From Nautilus pompilius (taxonomy: Eukaryota; Mollusca; Cephalopoda; Nautilida; Nautilidae), in contig JACATO010001069.1 of assembly GCA_018389105.1 (NCBI GenBank), positions 620,001 through 684,000 on the forward strand: a stretch of DNA of 64,000 bases. Reading direction: 5' to 3'. The translations under genes were made by a program, and so were the position numbers. Positions 11,061 through 21,589 of this stretch are shown here, one piece after another; the first letter of the stretch is position 1; each line of letters starts with the position of its first letter. Under the pieces are notes generated by a model. The model was not told the origin of the DNA. It worked only from the letters and a program-made list of their open reading frames with translations, and made no database searches.

Positions 11061-14000
11061 GTCTCATTCATAAAACATTTTTATGCAAGGCCCAATACTG
11101 TTTCTTTCTCAAATTATAAAGACTCATTTTAGTAATCATTCTTTAAGCAATTCAAAAGTAGATATATATAGTGATTCAATCCTGCATGCAACTTTTCTGA
11201 GACTGAGAAAATACATAAAATTTGAATATTGGATGCATCATTTACTAAATTATTCTCTCTCTCTAAATATTTTACTTATAGGATAACCAGCAATTTTGGA
11301 TAAACAAAGCCAAGTTAAATAATTTTTTACTATGAAAGTTTTAAAATGAACATTAGTGACTCATCTCAACTTTTGGTTTCAATATATAGAGCTAATTCAG
11401 TCTCAAAAGAACTTTCAACACCATGATATGCATTAAACTGGTAATCCTAGAAGTCTCCATTTGTTTTGCAGAAGTTAATACACAGAGTTTTGGCTATCAT
11501 TTATATTCTGTTAGTAAGTGTCACAAGCAAAATTAATGTGGTCTGGCTTTAATGCCAAGGGTATAGAATTCCAGACAGGGCAAGGTCTAAGGGTCTCTTT
11601 TATTCATAAGCAGGCTCCAGTCTTCTGATTACTCCTAATATTGATAAATCAAACAGAATGGCTAATGTCGAACATCTTTAACATCAAACCTTCAAATAAT
11701 CTCAGTAAACCTTACCACTGCTATCCATTAAAGGCAGTTCAACTATTACCTGTCTTTCTCTCAGTTAGCTCAGGGTGGGATCTGGAATGCCAATGAGAAG
11801 CAATGGCTGGTATGAAAATGCCCAATGAACACAGAATTTTACTAGATGGGAAGAAATGCATCAAGAACAGGCTGGTATAGAAGAGCGAGAAAAACCATGC
11901 CAGGCTAGATAGATACCAGATATCCAACAATCAAGAAAATTCAGCCATGGCCACTACCACCAATACAACAACTTCTTAAGTAGAATAGTAACGATCTTAG
12001 AATGAAACCATATGTAGAAATTTGAGGAAAAAAATCAGTTTCAGAGACTGCATAGGCTATTATATATTGTGCTATTGACAGAAAATAATGAACTATTAGA
12101 ATTACAGTTTTTAAAATTATAGTAGTAAAGGACTAAAAATATAAATAATATGAAATCATGTAAATATTAAGCCAATAGTGTGATCTTGTTTCTGCAGATA
12201 GAAATAGTTGGATTCATTGTAGAGAGAAATAGTGAAAAGTTACTTTACTTCTGACATGAATGTGGTTTACTTAATTCCATATTTAGTAATAACCTAATCC
12301 ATTCCTCATTAAGTGACCCAGTATACATTAAAAGATAAATTATTTGTAAATTTTTGAACAAAAACATCCTTTAAAAGAATCAAGTAATAAAAAAAAAAAT
12401 TGTTTATTTTTATACTCCAGGCATCCTTATTATTAAAAAAAAAAATTTTAATTACCACAAAAAATGCAAAGTCATCCATCAGTTAAGCAAACATTTTTTT
12501 TTTTGTAGATTCAATGATTATTCAAGTGTAAAATCATATTAGTTTATTTTAAATTGCCAGAGTATTTACATTTTAATAAGTATTAATAAACTGTTGTTTC
12601 TAATAAATTTGCAAGATTTTACAAAAAAAAAAAAAAACAATTTCAGTGCCACTATAATGATTGGGTGATTATACAAGTGAATGAAAATAAGGCAAACAAC
12701 AAAGGCTACTTGTTATTTTGCTTTTCTTAGAAGTGTGACCACAAAGATTATGAAAAATGTTTATATTTAATAGTACATACAATTTTCATATTTTTATAGA
12801 AGTTTTGTGTGAATTCAGAGAAGTTAAGATATAGAAAACTAGACAGGAAAATCTGTATTTATTATTAAATTTAAGTACACATAAGTTGTTTCTTTTTAAT
12901 TGGTGTGTTAAATTTAGTAATAGAAAAGAACGTCGTCTGTTTTTTTAACAATATTTCCCCTTACCATGCATTTATTTTCCTCTAACTGATCAAAGCAGTG
13001 CTAATGTCCTTTGATATTAAATGGTCTGAATGAATTGAGAAAACAAATTTAAAGTAAATGAGGTTGGTAGTGAATGTAGATCTAGTATGATTGACTAACA
13101 CTCATTTGACCAATCACTTATTTTACTAACATTTATATTTGACCAACAAATACATTATATTGACAAATGATTGACTGTAGCTTTAGTTGTCCTAGGTTGA
13201 ATCTCAGCTATTAATATGCATTCTCTGCTGATAACCCATGTGGTTGTTGCATGGTGCTGATTCTGCAGAGAGAGTAGCACATCATTTTTTGCTATGTGAG
13301 AAAAGGATCAAATGGGAGAAAATGGCAAATTCATTCCACCCACAAGGGGAAATCCAAAATTGGTGGTTCAAGAATATATCTACAACAAGAGTAGAAGCAG
13401 AGGTGATGTACGCAACTAGTAATGCATAAAAGACAAAATCTTTAAAGTGTAGAAGATATGTGGCAACAATACTGAAAGATAGACAAGAAAATTTTCAGCA
13501 CAAAAGAACACAACCACGCTCTGGAAAATTCAAGGAAAGACATTGCAGTTGCAGTTAATAATATGAAAAGGCAAACACACAAGACCCAAGATGTGTCTAC
13601 CTAAATTATTACAGATTAAATCAACATGTGCCTTGCCCTTGTCAGCATTCACTTCCAAGTTGCCATGTGATGGAACCATTTTCATAAAATATAGAAGTCA
13701 TAGAAGCTATGAGAACCAATAACAAAGCTAACTTCTTGGTTAAAGATTTCCCTTTTGGTGATGAGTAAGTATTTTTAAGACTAAACATTTAGCAGCATAT
13801 TGTGGCTCAGAAATTTTGTCTGTCATTCAAAATTCCAAATGCTTTCAAAATAGTAAAGAACATGATCCCCGAAGACTCTGATCTGGTTTACAAATAATTA
13901 TGTTTATGGGAGAGTGAGAAAAACCCTCAGAAATGATATGTCAATTGTGCAATAGCACTTTAACCCTCTCCACTCTGGCAATTTTGATCCATACATGAGT

Positions 14001-15630
14001 AGATGGATTTTGGGATACCGAGAAAACAAAATCAGGTGAAGACATGGCTTAGAAGATTTGAAACATTGCTCAGAAAAGCACATTTGGACATATACATAAA
14101 ATAGAAAACTATAGAAAATAACAAATGGCTATCAAGAGAAAGGCTGAGGACCTTTTTTATGGTGCAGCTCTGCCACCAACAAGATGGAAATAGGTATAAA
14201 AAGAAAAGAGCAGCCACAATCATAGGCAACAAAGAAAACAGATCAGTTAGATTTTTTACGTGATATCACCCATGATGTTAATTGTAAATCTATCATGTAT
14301 TTGTTGATAAAATAAATTGTAGAATGTTCTAAGTCAAATGAATGTCAGTCAGTAATATCGTCTCGTAAATGTGCTGTATTAAACACAGTAAACATGTACA
14401 GGTAATAGACAAATGTTTTGGACTTAGTTTTTGAATGTAGCCTTTCAAAAACATATTGGTTGCAGTGTATACTTTTTAAGTCAACCACTTAGTGCTATCC
14501 TGCTTTCAGATATTAACTTTGCAACACACCAAACTAATAAAATAGTCAGTGGATTTTAATTTTTATATACCAGTTTATTTTACATAAACTTAGTAGTAAG
14601 CTGAGCTTTCAGTGCTTCTGGATGAATACTTTTCAGCATAATTAAGAATCTCAATAAAAACTATCCATTATATTGTTATAAACAATAAACACATTCATTC
14701 AAGGCATATACTTCTTTTTAAATAGAGAAATAGCAGTAATTCATTAGTAGTATTCATCTACATTGAGAGGGGTAAGGTGTAGCAAAACTTGACTTTAACT
14801 ACTTTAATTATTCACATTCTAAAAAACAAACAAACAAACAGGCAGTTTTTCTTTTTCCATGTCACATCAAAGATTAATCAGTGGTGATGCTGCTAGGCAG
14901 CCAGAAGATATTTATTGTTACTGCCAGAATGGGCAACCACCTTGGATCATCACATATCAACTTGATCAATTACTAACAGTCATGCACAACATTAGTGAAC
15001 AGGATGCTCCTTAATGTTGCTCAAACTCTGACAGGATGACTGATGTGTCCCTTCAATACCTGGGGGCTTGGTGCCAGAGACAGAAAACCAATGATCTCTG
15101 TAATATAATTACCATTTCAGTAGAAGCTTCTGTATGCTAGAGAGTAAAAGTACAGAATACTCCTTTTTAGATACATCTAGCTTTTATGTATTACTTACTA
15201 CTGGTAAATATTTCAAGTCCAGTTCCTCATAAGTTTTTCAAAAGTGAAATTAATTCTTTTTCTCTCTTATGACTTGTTAGATTTAACAGAAGCAAATAAA
15301 CAAAACAAAAGACATTGTACATTTAATCATTTTGTGCATAATATTAATTTTCTTATTTTTTTAGTTAATGTTCATCCTTGAAGAGATATTGCATTAACCA
15401 GTGTCTCTATCTAAATAATCTCTCTCATATTTTTCTGGAATAAGTTGATGCAGACAATTATCAGCACCAAGCACAACTTTGGTCACAAGTGTATCCTTAT
15501 TGATCTATGAAACATCTCATAAGCAAAAGAACCTCCATCAAAAGATATGGAATTTTTATTTAAAGCACTGGATGATAGATATTGAGAGCTTAATTAGCAA
15601 GTTATTTGCCTATGGACTTCTCAACATGAA
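11061..15630. other. AT-rich stretch with unresolved less AT-rich islands
   Basis: No gene is assigned. Patches at about 11730-11950, 13230-13560, 13960-14230 and 14880-15070 are less AT-rich and carry small frames (for example 13238-13429 plus and 14032-14232 minus) broken by many stops. They look like old transposon debris, but no family motif could be read. A tRNA-like B-box match (GGTTGAATCTC near 13195) stands alone. (AAAC)n occurs near 14824-14840. Confidence 0.4.
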
Positions 15631-15639
15631 AATCTGAAT

Positions 15640-16075
15640 ACGTCAATGGTATTTGGATTTTATTTTATCCTACTTGCAACAGATGGAAAAATTTGGATAA
15701 GGCAAAAAACATTCTTAATGCACCATACCCCATGGGCCATGTTATGGCTCCCTTTTCTGGTTTTAGTGCTAGGTGACAACATAAATATCCAAGCACTTGT
15801 GGTAGACCTAGTCCATCTGCAATACTGTTTCTACCCCCAAAGAACAACACAGTTATCAATCAGAGCCCATGTTATGTGGAATTAGTTTACAAAATATGAG
15901 TGACATCTTCCATACCAGTTCAATCTAAATCCCATTGAGCATCAGTAAGATATCCTATAACAATATGCTACACCACCTTCTGCAAATAAATCAATGACTT
16001 AAAATACCAGACAGTCTAATGGCATCTTGAGAAAATCATGCTACAATGCAATGAAGCTGCTTTTTAGGTTAAAGA
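15640..16075 (+). pseudogene. decayed Tc1-type transposase fragment
   Basis: The plus strand retains two conserved blocks of Tc1-family transposases in the right order. TDGKIWIRQK and a following HVMAPFSGFSA-like stretch (15680-15775) match the part between the first and second catalytic acids (SDGxxxxxR...GGSVMVWGGFSA). FNLNPIEH near 15920-15945 matches the block around the third catalytic acid (SPDLNPIEHLWD). Frames change between the blocks and stops are frequent. The second aspartate block and the N-terminal helix-turn-helix were not found, nor were terminal repeats. Confidence 0.5.
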
Positions 16076-16079
16076 TGAT

Positions 16080-18076
16080 ACTCTCTTAAGGCCATTCTCT
16101 AATTTTTCCAGTATAAATTATGCATTTAAAATGACAATTTCCATTCATATAATTTAAAGAAAAAGAGAATCATTGATACTTAAGTAGGAAAATTAACTAA
16201 TATGCTGCGGCATTAACTTGATACAAATCATATCTGAAATTACTTCATGATGAGTGTGCTTTTATTTTAATTTTTGTATTTTAGTGATGACAACAAGCAG
16301 TCATTGCTAAAATTAATAACCACAAATAGTTTTTATAAAAAGCAAATAATGAGTAAATTTCATGGAAAATTTGATTTTCTATTCTTAAATAAGTAATACC
16401 AGTAAAGTGAATCAAAACTAGTTTTAATTTTCTTTGTTCTTAGATATTTCTTTGTTTCATTCTCAAGTTTAATAAGGCAGACAGATATAAAAAAATTATT
16501 ATTATTAGTACATCTATAAAAACATCTTCCAGCTTATGTTACATTTTCTTTCTTTAAATGACCTAAAAACATCTCTGATTAAAACAAATTGGTCCCCTAA
16601 TTAGCCAGGAGCCCCTATTAAGCCATAAAATGCTAACAGAATGAATAAAACATTTTCCTAATGGAAGATTAACATGGTTAGTTAGTGTTGGCAAGAATAA
16701 TGACACAATGCTAAACATGGGTTCAAACTAAAAAAGCCAACATACACAACTAGATTTTTCAATTTCTTCATTTAAATATTTTGAACAGACTCCAGAAAAG
16801 ACACTGGTTTACCAACTGTTACATGATCATCATCAATAGATGATTATTCTCAAGTAGATAAATCAACATAAATTCAAAATTTGCATGACTTCTACTTTGT
16901 TATGGTGAAGAACAACAGAATGTCAGTAAAAGCAAGATGAAAACAAGAAAACTGGTACATATTTTATACCTGTTTAATAATGAATTATTTTTGATTAATG
17001 ACTGTTTAAAGCAAAAGGAAACACTGTCACAGCAAATGGAGAATCACAAATTAATTACTTGTTCCCAGATATTATTCTGGCAGACTTTAATGTAATTGTG
17101 AAAATAAAATTTAAAAAACAACTTATTTTACTTAATCAAGCAAAAAATTAAAAAAAAAAACTACTAATATCCACTGCATGTCCTATTATTATTAATTCTA
17201 AATAAATATGAAGCCTATCGACCTATCACAGTAGGTATATCAGCAAAAGCTGAAAGATCACAATATTGGTAGAATAGAAAAAGGCAGGGTAAAATAACTT
17301 CCTATGAAAGTCATGTCACAAATTTCCTCATCCTCAAATTCATGGTAAAAGACAGCATTTATCTTATCATATTTTTAAAACAAAAGCACTATGGTTATTT
17401 ATTGCCCATCTAAAAAAAAAGTGTCAACTATTTGAACTTCATCAACTTACTAAGCAAATCAATCTGATTCACCCGATCTGTCATGGTTCTTCTATGGAGG
17501 AGCTTACTTAGTTGATGTGTATGAAGTCAAATTCTCTTCTCATTTATAATGAAAATTACTCTTCCAGCATCAGATGCAAATAACAATTTAGATCCATCAA
17601 GAAACCTTATGCATGCAAGGATGTAATCTTAGTAAACTAATATTTTTAAAGATAAAAAAAAATTTTAAAAATCATTATTTTGCCTCCTTAATTCTTTACT
17701 ACAAAAAAGACAGACAGACATCTTACCAACTAGTTTTAGATTAATTTTATTTTTAAGATTTGAACATGCCAGCAATCACTGAACCACAACAACCTTAGCT
17801 TGGTTAAACTTAAATTGTGAATTGAATAACCAATAAATGTATCAGTTGTTGCTGTTAGCATCATTAACATAATGTGAAAAGAAAACAAAACTTTATCAAT
17901 GTTTACAAATTTTAGAAAGAACCAACTGTCAAAAAACCTGTTTACTTAGCACTTCCTTTCAGAGAAAATGCATTTGTTTGTCTGTCTTTTAACTATAGGC
18001 AAGAGGCATTTTTAGCAAGGTGAAAACAAAAAAATGACAAAAAGGTACAGGCATTATACAATAAGGTTTCATTATC
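16080..18076. other. AT-rich non-coding stretch
   Basis: No gene seen. A loose inverted repeat lies at about 17430-17535, where CTTCATCAACTTACTAAGC faces GCTTACTTAGTTGATGTGTATGAAG across about 50 bases. No long open frame is present. Confidence 0.55.
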
Positions 18077-18276
18077 TACAGTGCTGGACAAAAGAGTTGG
18101 GACACTTGCTGTGAAATTGATATTTGAGCCTTTTTTTTTTTTTACATTTGCATACAGATAGCCATCCTATTGTCCATAAGTTGTATAAAATGTGCCTTTA
18201 CAATGTGTAAAAACAATGAATGTCATATGTGTATCTATTGTCTGGAAAAAATATTTGAATTAGCAGAGTCAAATTT

Positions 18277-18306
18277 GTACCGCGACAAAAGGGTTGGGAC
18301 AGTGAA
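18277..18306 (+). repeat. left inner transposase-binding repeat of the Tc1 element
   Basis: GTACCGCGACAAAAGGG and the bases after it repeat the core of the outer terminus (GGACAAAAGAGTTGGGACA) about 200 bp further in. In IR/DR transposons the inner and outer copies are both bound by the transposase. Confidence 0.85.
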
Positions 18307-18408
18307 CAAAATCTGTGCATACATTTATTCCCCTCAATATATTCATTTTTAAAAGATCAAATGAATAGAATCATATCATCTAAGATCATTTAAGATCATT
18401 TTTGCACC

Positions 18409-19418
18409 ATGCCTGGCAAGACAACATCGTCTGAAATCAGTCTTGATAATTGAGCACCACCAAGAAAATCTGACTTGTTGGGAGATAGCCAATTGAGTCA
18501 ATTGCCCGAAAAGCACTGTAAACCGTATTCTGAAGCAGTACAAGGAGACCGGAAACGCAAAACCAAAATGCAAATCAGAAGACTGCAAAAATGTGACAAC
18601 AAAATGGATCGACTCATTTGTCACAAATCCAGGGCCTATTGTTTCCTGACATCGACAGCCATTCGAGCCTCCCTGAGTGGAGTGAATGTCTCCAGTCACA
18701 CTATTCAATGTCATCTATGTGAGGGGGGAATCTCTTTGGACGAATCGCCCAGAAAAAACCATTGATCAGCAACAAGAACAGGTGCATCTGCATAGCATGG
18801 GCTAAAGTGCACAAAAACTGAACCAAAGTTCAATGGACTAGAGTTCTCTTTTCTGATGAAATGATGATCATGAGCATTCACAGTGCTGGCCGAGTATATG
18901 TTCGATGTTACCATGGCGAAAAATACAATATAAAGTGCACCCAACTGATGGTACAGGCCAGAAGAGGATCGTTGGTGGTCTGTGGGTGCATGAGTGCGGT
19001 GGGACCAGGCCCTCTCAAGTTGATCAGGGGCAGAGCGATCACCCAGACTTGCTGCAATTTACTGAGGGATGTCGTCGTCGACTACATCGATGAGAACATG
19101 CCAGTCACCGCCATCTTCCAGCACGACAATGCCCCGATCCACACCACTAGAGTTGTCACTTCCCTCACCACCTAACTAGGAATGAATGTCATGTGCTGGC
19201 TGCCCCAAAGTCCGGATCTCAACCCAATCGAAAATGCCTGGAAGAAGTTAAAGGCCAAGGTGGCCAAACACAAGAATCTCAACCAAGACCAATTCTGGAA
19301 GGCTGTCGAGAAAAGCTGGCAGGACATGGCCAATTCTGACTGCCTTCGTTTGGTCGAATCGATGCCCCATCATTGTCGACAAGTGATTGAAAATCATGGA
19401 TACGTCACCGACTACTAG
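18409..19418 (+). pseudogene. Tc1-family transposase, DD34E, lightly broken
   Basis: The original gene would run from the ATG at 18409 (MPGKTTSSEI) to TAG at 19416-19418, about 336 codons, the usual size for Tc1 transposases. Near 18445 the frame shifts (one extra base relative to the rest), and a TGA at 18494-18496 interrupts the DNA-binding region, which still shows the helix-turn-helix stretch PKSTVNRILKQYKETGN. Another shift must occur before about 18840. The catalytic part reads in one frame from about 18843: first Asp in LFSDE (18855), second Asp in FQHDNAPIH and Glu in SPDLNPIEN. A single TAA at 19173-19175 lies between them. Exactly 34 codons separate the last two acids when the stop is counted as one. 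The protein once cut and pasted this element at TA sites; this copy cannot do so unaided. Confidence 0.9.
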
Positions 19419-19485
19419 TCAATTGATCATTTCCATGCATTTGTTTGATTGTAATTTGGAATGCTGAAAAAATATTTATGGTTTT

Positions 19486-19518
19486 GCTCACTGTCCCCAA
19501 CCCTTTTGTCGCGGTACA
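19486..19518 (-). repeat. right inner transposase-binding repeat of the Tc1 element
   Basis: The reverse complement reads TACCGCGACAAAAGGGTTGG followed by GGACAGTGA, nearly identical to the left inner copy. The inner copies match each other at least as well as the outer pair. Confidence 0.85.
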
Positions 19519-19711
19519 AATCGGACATTGCCGATTCAAATATTTTTTCAGAGATATGTAAACATATAGCATGTGTTGCTTTTATACATTGTAAAGGCAT
19601 GTTTTGTGCATATAATAAACATGTGATGGGTATTTAAATGCGTTTGTTAAAACGAGGGAGCTCAATATCAATTTCACAGCAAGTGTCACAACTCTTTTGT
19701 CCGGCACTGTA

Positions 19712-21580
19712 AGTAACTATAGCACATATGATTCATTGTATTTAAAAAGAATGCAGACACACATTGTGAAATGTTGACTTTATTTATGGGTTTGAGTTAA
19801 TGAAATCCACCTATTATTATATAAAACCAGAAACACCATTAAGCTACTTTCCTGGTTTAATATCTTACCAAGGACTAAGTTCTCTTTCAATCTCACAAAG
19901 TCCCACACTCTTAAAATCCCCCAGGGGAGTCTTCATATAACAGGCATCTCAGCTTGTACTGTATGAAGAATAAACAGATCAAAGGTCAGACATCAAGGAG
20001 TATAATTTTCTCTTGTGGATTTTTACATCAAAGGATATAAGAAAAGCTACAACAAAAATGAGAAACTTGTTCATTTTAAGTCTGTACACAAAGTATATTT
20101 TGGTTATATGCCCATTATACTCTAATATAAGTTAATATTTGTTTTTCATACTAAGTTTGTTTTGTAGATTAATAGTAAGAATCATAGCTTATGGATGCTG
20201 CATAGGAAAACTTTTGCAAGTCATAAAAAAGGTAAATAAAATAAATAAATAAATAAAAGGTGTAGCATAAACTGTCACCCCAATGAAAATCTGTGCAAAA
20301 AATTTTTAAAAAATATATAGTAGTATAAAATACTGCTACATTTTCTTAAATGTTTTCGGATATGATGCATTTAGATAAACTTTAAGCAGAAAATATATTC
20401 CAGAACAAGTGATATTGAATCAAGTCCATTTACAGATAGAGAGACAGGGATTTAAAGGGGGGGGAATGACTCCTGTCTTCCTGTCCTTAAATCCCAGTAC
20501 ATTACGTAATCAGACAATTCTGAAAAAATCCCAACGTTTTATTAAGTCATGGTTTGTATTTTGATGATAGCAACATGAACCAAAATACCCATGGTGGCAA
20601 GACCAAATGAACCCTGAATGATATTTTATAAATCATATAAGAATTGCCAAATTACATAAAATTTCTCCTCAAACTTGATTTTCTTTTTTTTTTGTGAAAA
20701 ATTAGAGAAGCCATTAAGCAGTTAATGCATAGGTGTGCTACACATCAGTCAACTTTATTGCCATGATCTTCTAGGAGACAGGTGGTGGGAAACAGTGACA
20801 AAAAATCCACAATATCAACCTGGCTTTTGATTGCTTAGAATACTAGCAATAGTTCACAACCTTTGGTTTATTTTAGGACTAAATGTAAGTTGCAAAATGA
20901 AAAACAATTCAAATGACTGACTTTGCAGGGTTCAAAATTTACAAGGATTAACAAATTAGTCATAAATAGACTAAGAATAATTATCCCCATCCCACATAGT
21001 GTTGGCTGTGGATGGATTTGGCAAAATGTTTTGTTTATATTATTTTATGTCAGAACAGCAAACAAAATGACTATATGGCTGACAGCTGGTCAGTGGTTTC
21101 AAATATCAAATGACTGGCAGTTGTGTAAAATCAAGTCATTTAAAATCATTTGTAAAACAAACATCTATGAAATACACACCCATTAGATATGCTCTTTGAA
21201 ATTACCCCTGTATGCATAACCGCAGAGAGGGTTAAGGTTTGATTATTAATGTAATATTTATTATATGAAATGATTTTTATTTGTAGTCATGCAGAGACAA
21301 AAAATAATCCTCATGATACCTCAAAAACAGTGCGAGCCACAAATAGTCCACTGGAAAATTTGCAGCAGATCTGTAAGCTTCCAAAAGGCAGAACCCAGCA
21401 GTGATGTAAAATCCAAAAATAACTTTAACAACTCAAAGGATCACTGGACAGAGTAAAAACTAAGGATACTAAAGACATTTCCCTATAAAAATTACTCATA
21501 CTTTCTTTATAGGCAATAGCAAAGCTGCGATTGAAAAACTTATTTGATTTACATTTAACTATCTTTATTTATACTTTTGT
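19712..21580. other. AT-rich non-coding stretch
   Basis: No gene recognised. It includes an (AAAT)n run at about 20233-20258 and a small imperfect hairpin at about 20447-20495 (GGGATTTAAAGG facing CCTTAAATCCC). The frame at 20923-21186 (87 codons) shows no domain. Its right end may hold the lost left end of the following hAT relic. Confidence 0.5.
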
Positions 21581-21589
21581 TTGCAGAAT

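Larger units (their letters stand above)
18079..19709 (+). mobile_element. full-length Tc1-like DNA transposon (IR/DR type)
   Basis: A 1631-bp element bounded by TA at 18077-18078 and 19710-19711. The ends are inverted repeats starting CAGTGCTGGACAAAAGAGTT (left) and CAGTGCCGGACAAAAGAGTT (right, reversed). Each arm of about 225-230 bp carries a second, inner copy of the transposase-binding motif in the same direction: GCGACAAAAGGGTTGGGACAG at about 18281-18302 and its inverse at about 19490-19513. This IR/DR layout is typical of Sleeping Beauty-like Tc1 elements. The interior holds one transposase gene. CpG dinucleotides are far more frequent here than in the flanks, which points to a recent arrival. 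Confidence 0.93.

Noticed and set aside
13180..13215. GGTTGAATCTC near 13195, a B-box-like motif suggesting a second SINE
   Set aside because: A single short match without an A box at the right distance, a defined body or target duplications.
18376..18944. Open frames of 77-112 codons on the minus strand inside the Tc1 element
   Set aside because: They are antisense shadows of the transposase gene, which is less AT-rich and so has fewer chance stops.
20444..20498. Hairpin GGGATTTAAAGG / CCTTAAATCCC considered as a terminator or foldback element
   Set aside because: Imperfect, short and solitary; bacterial-type terminators do not apply to this DNA.
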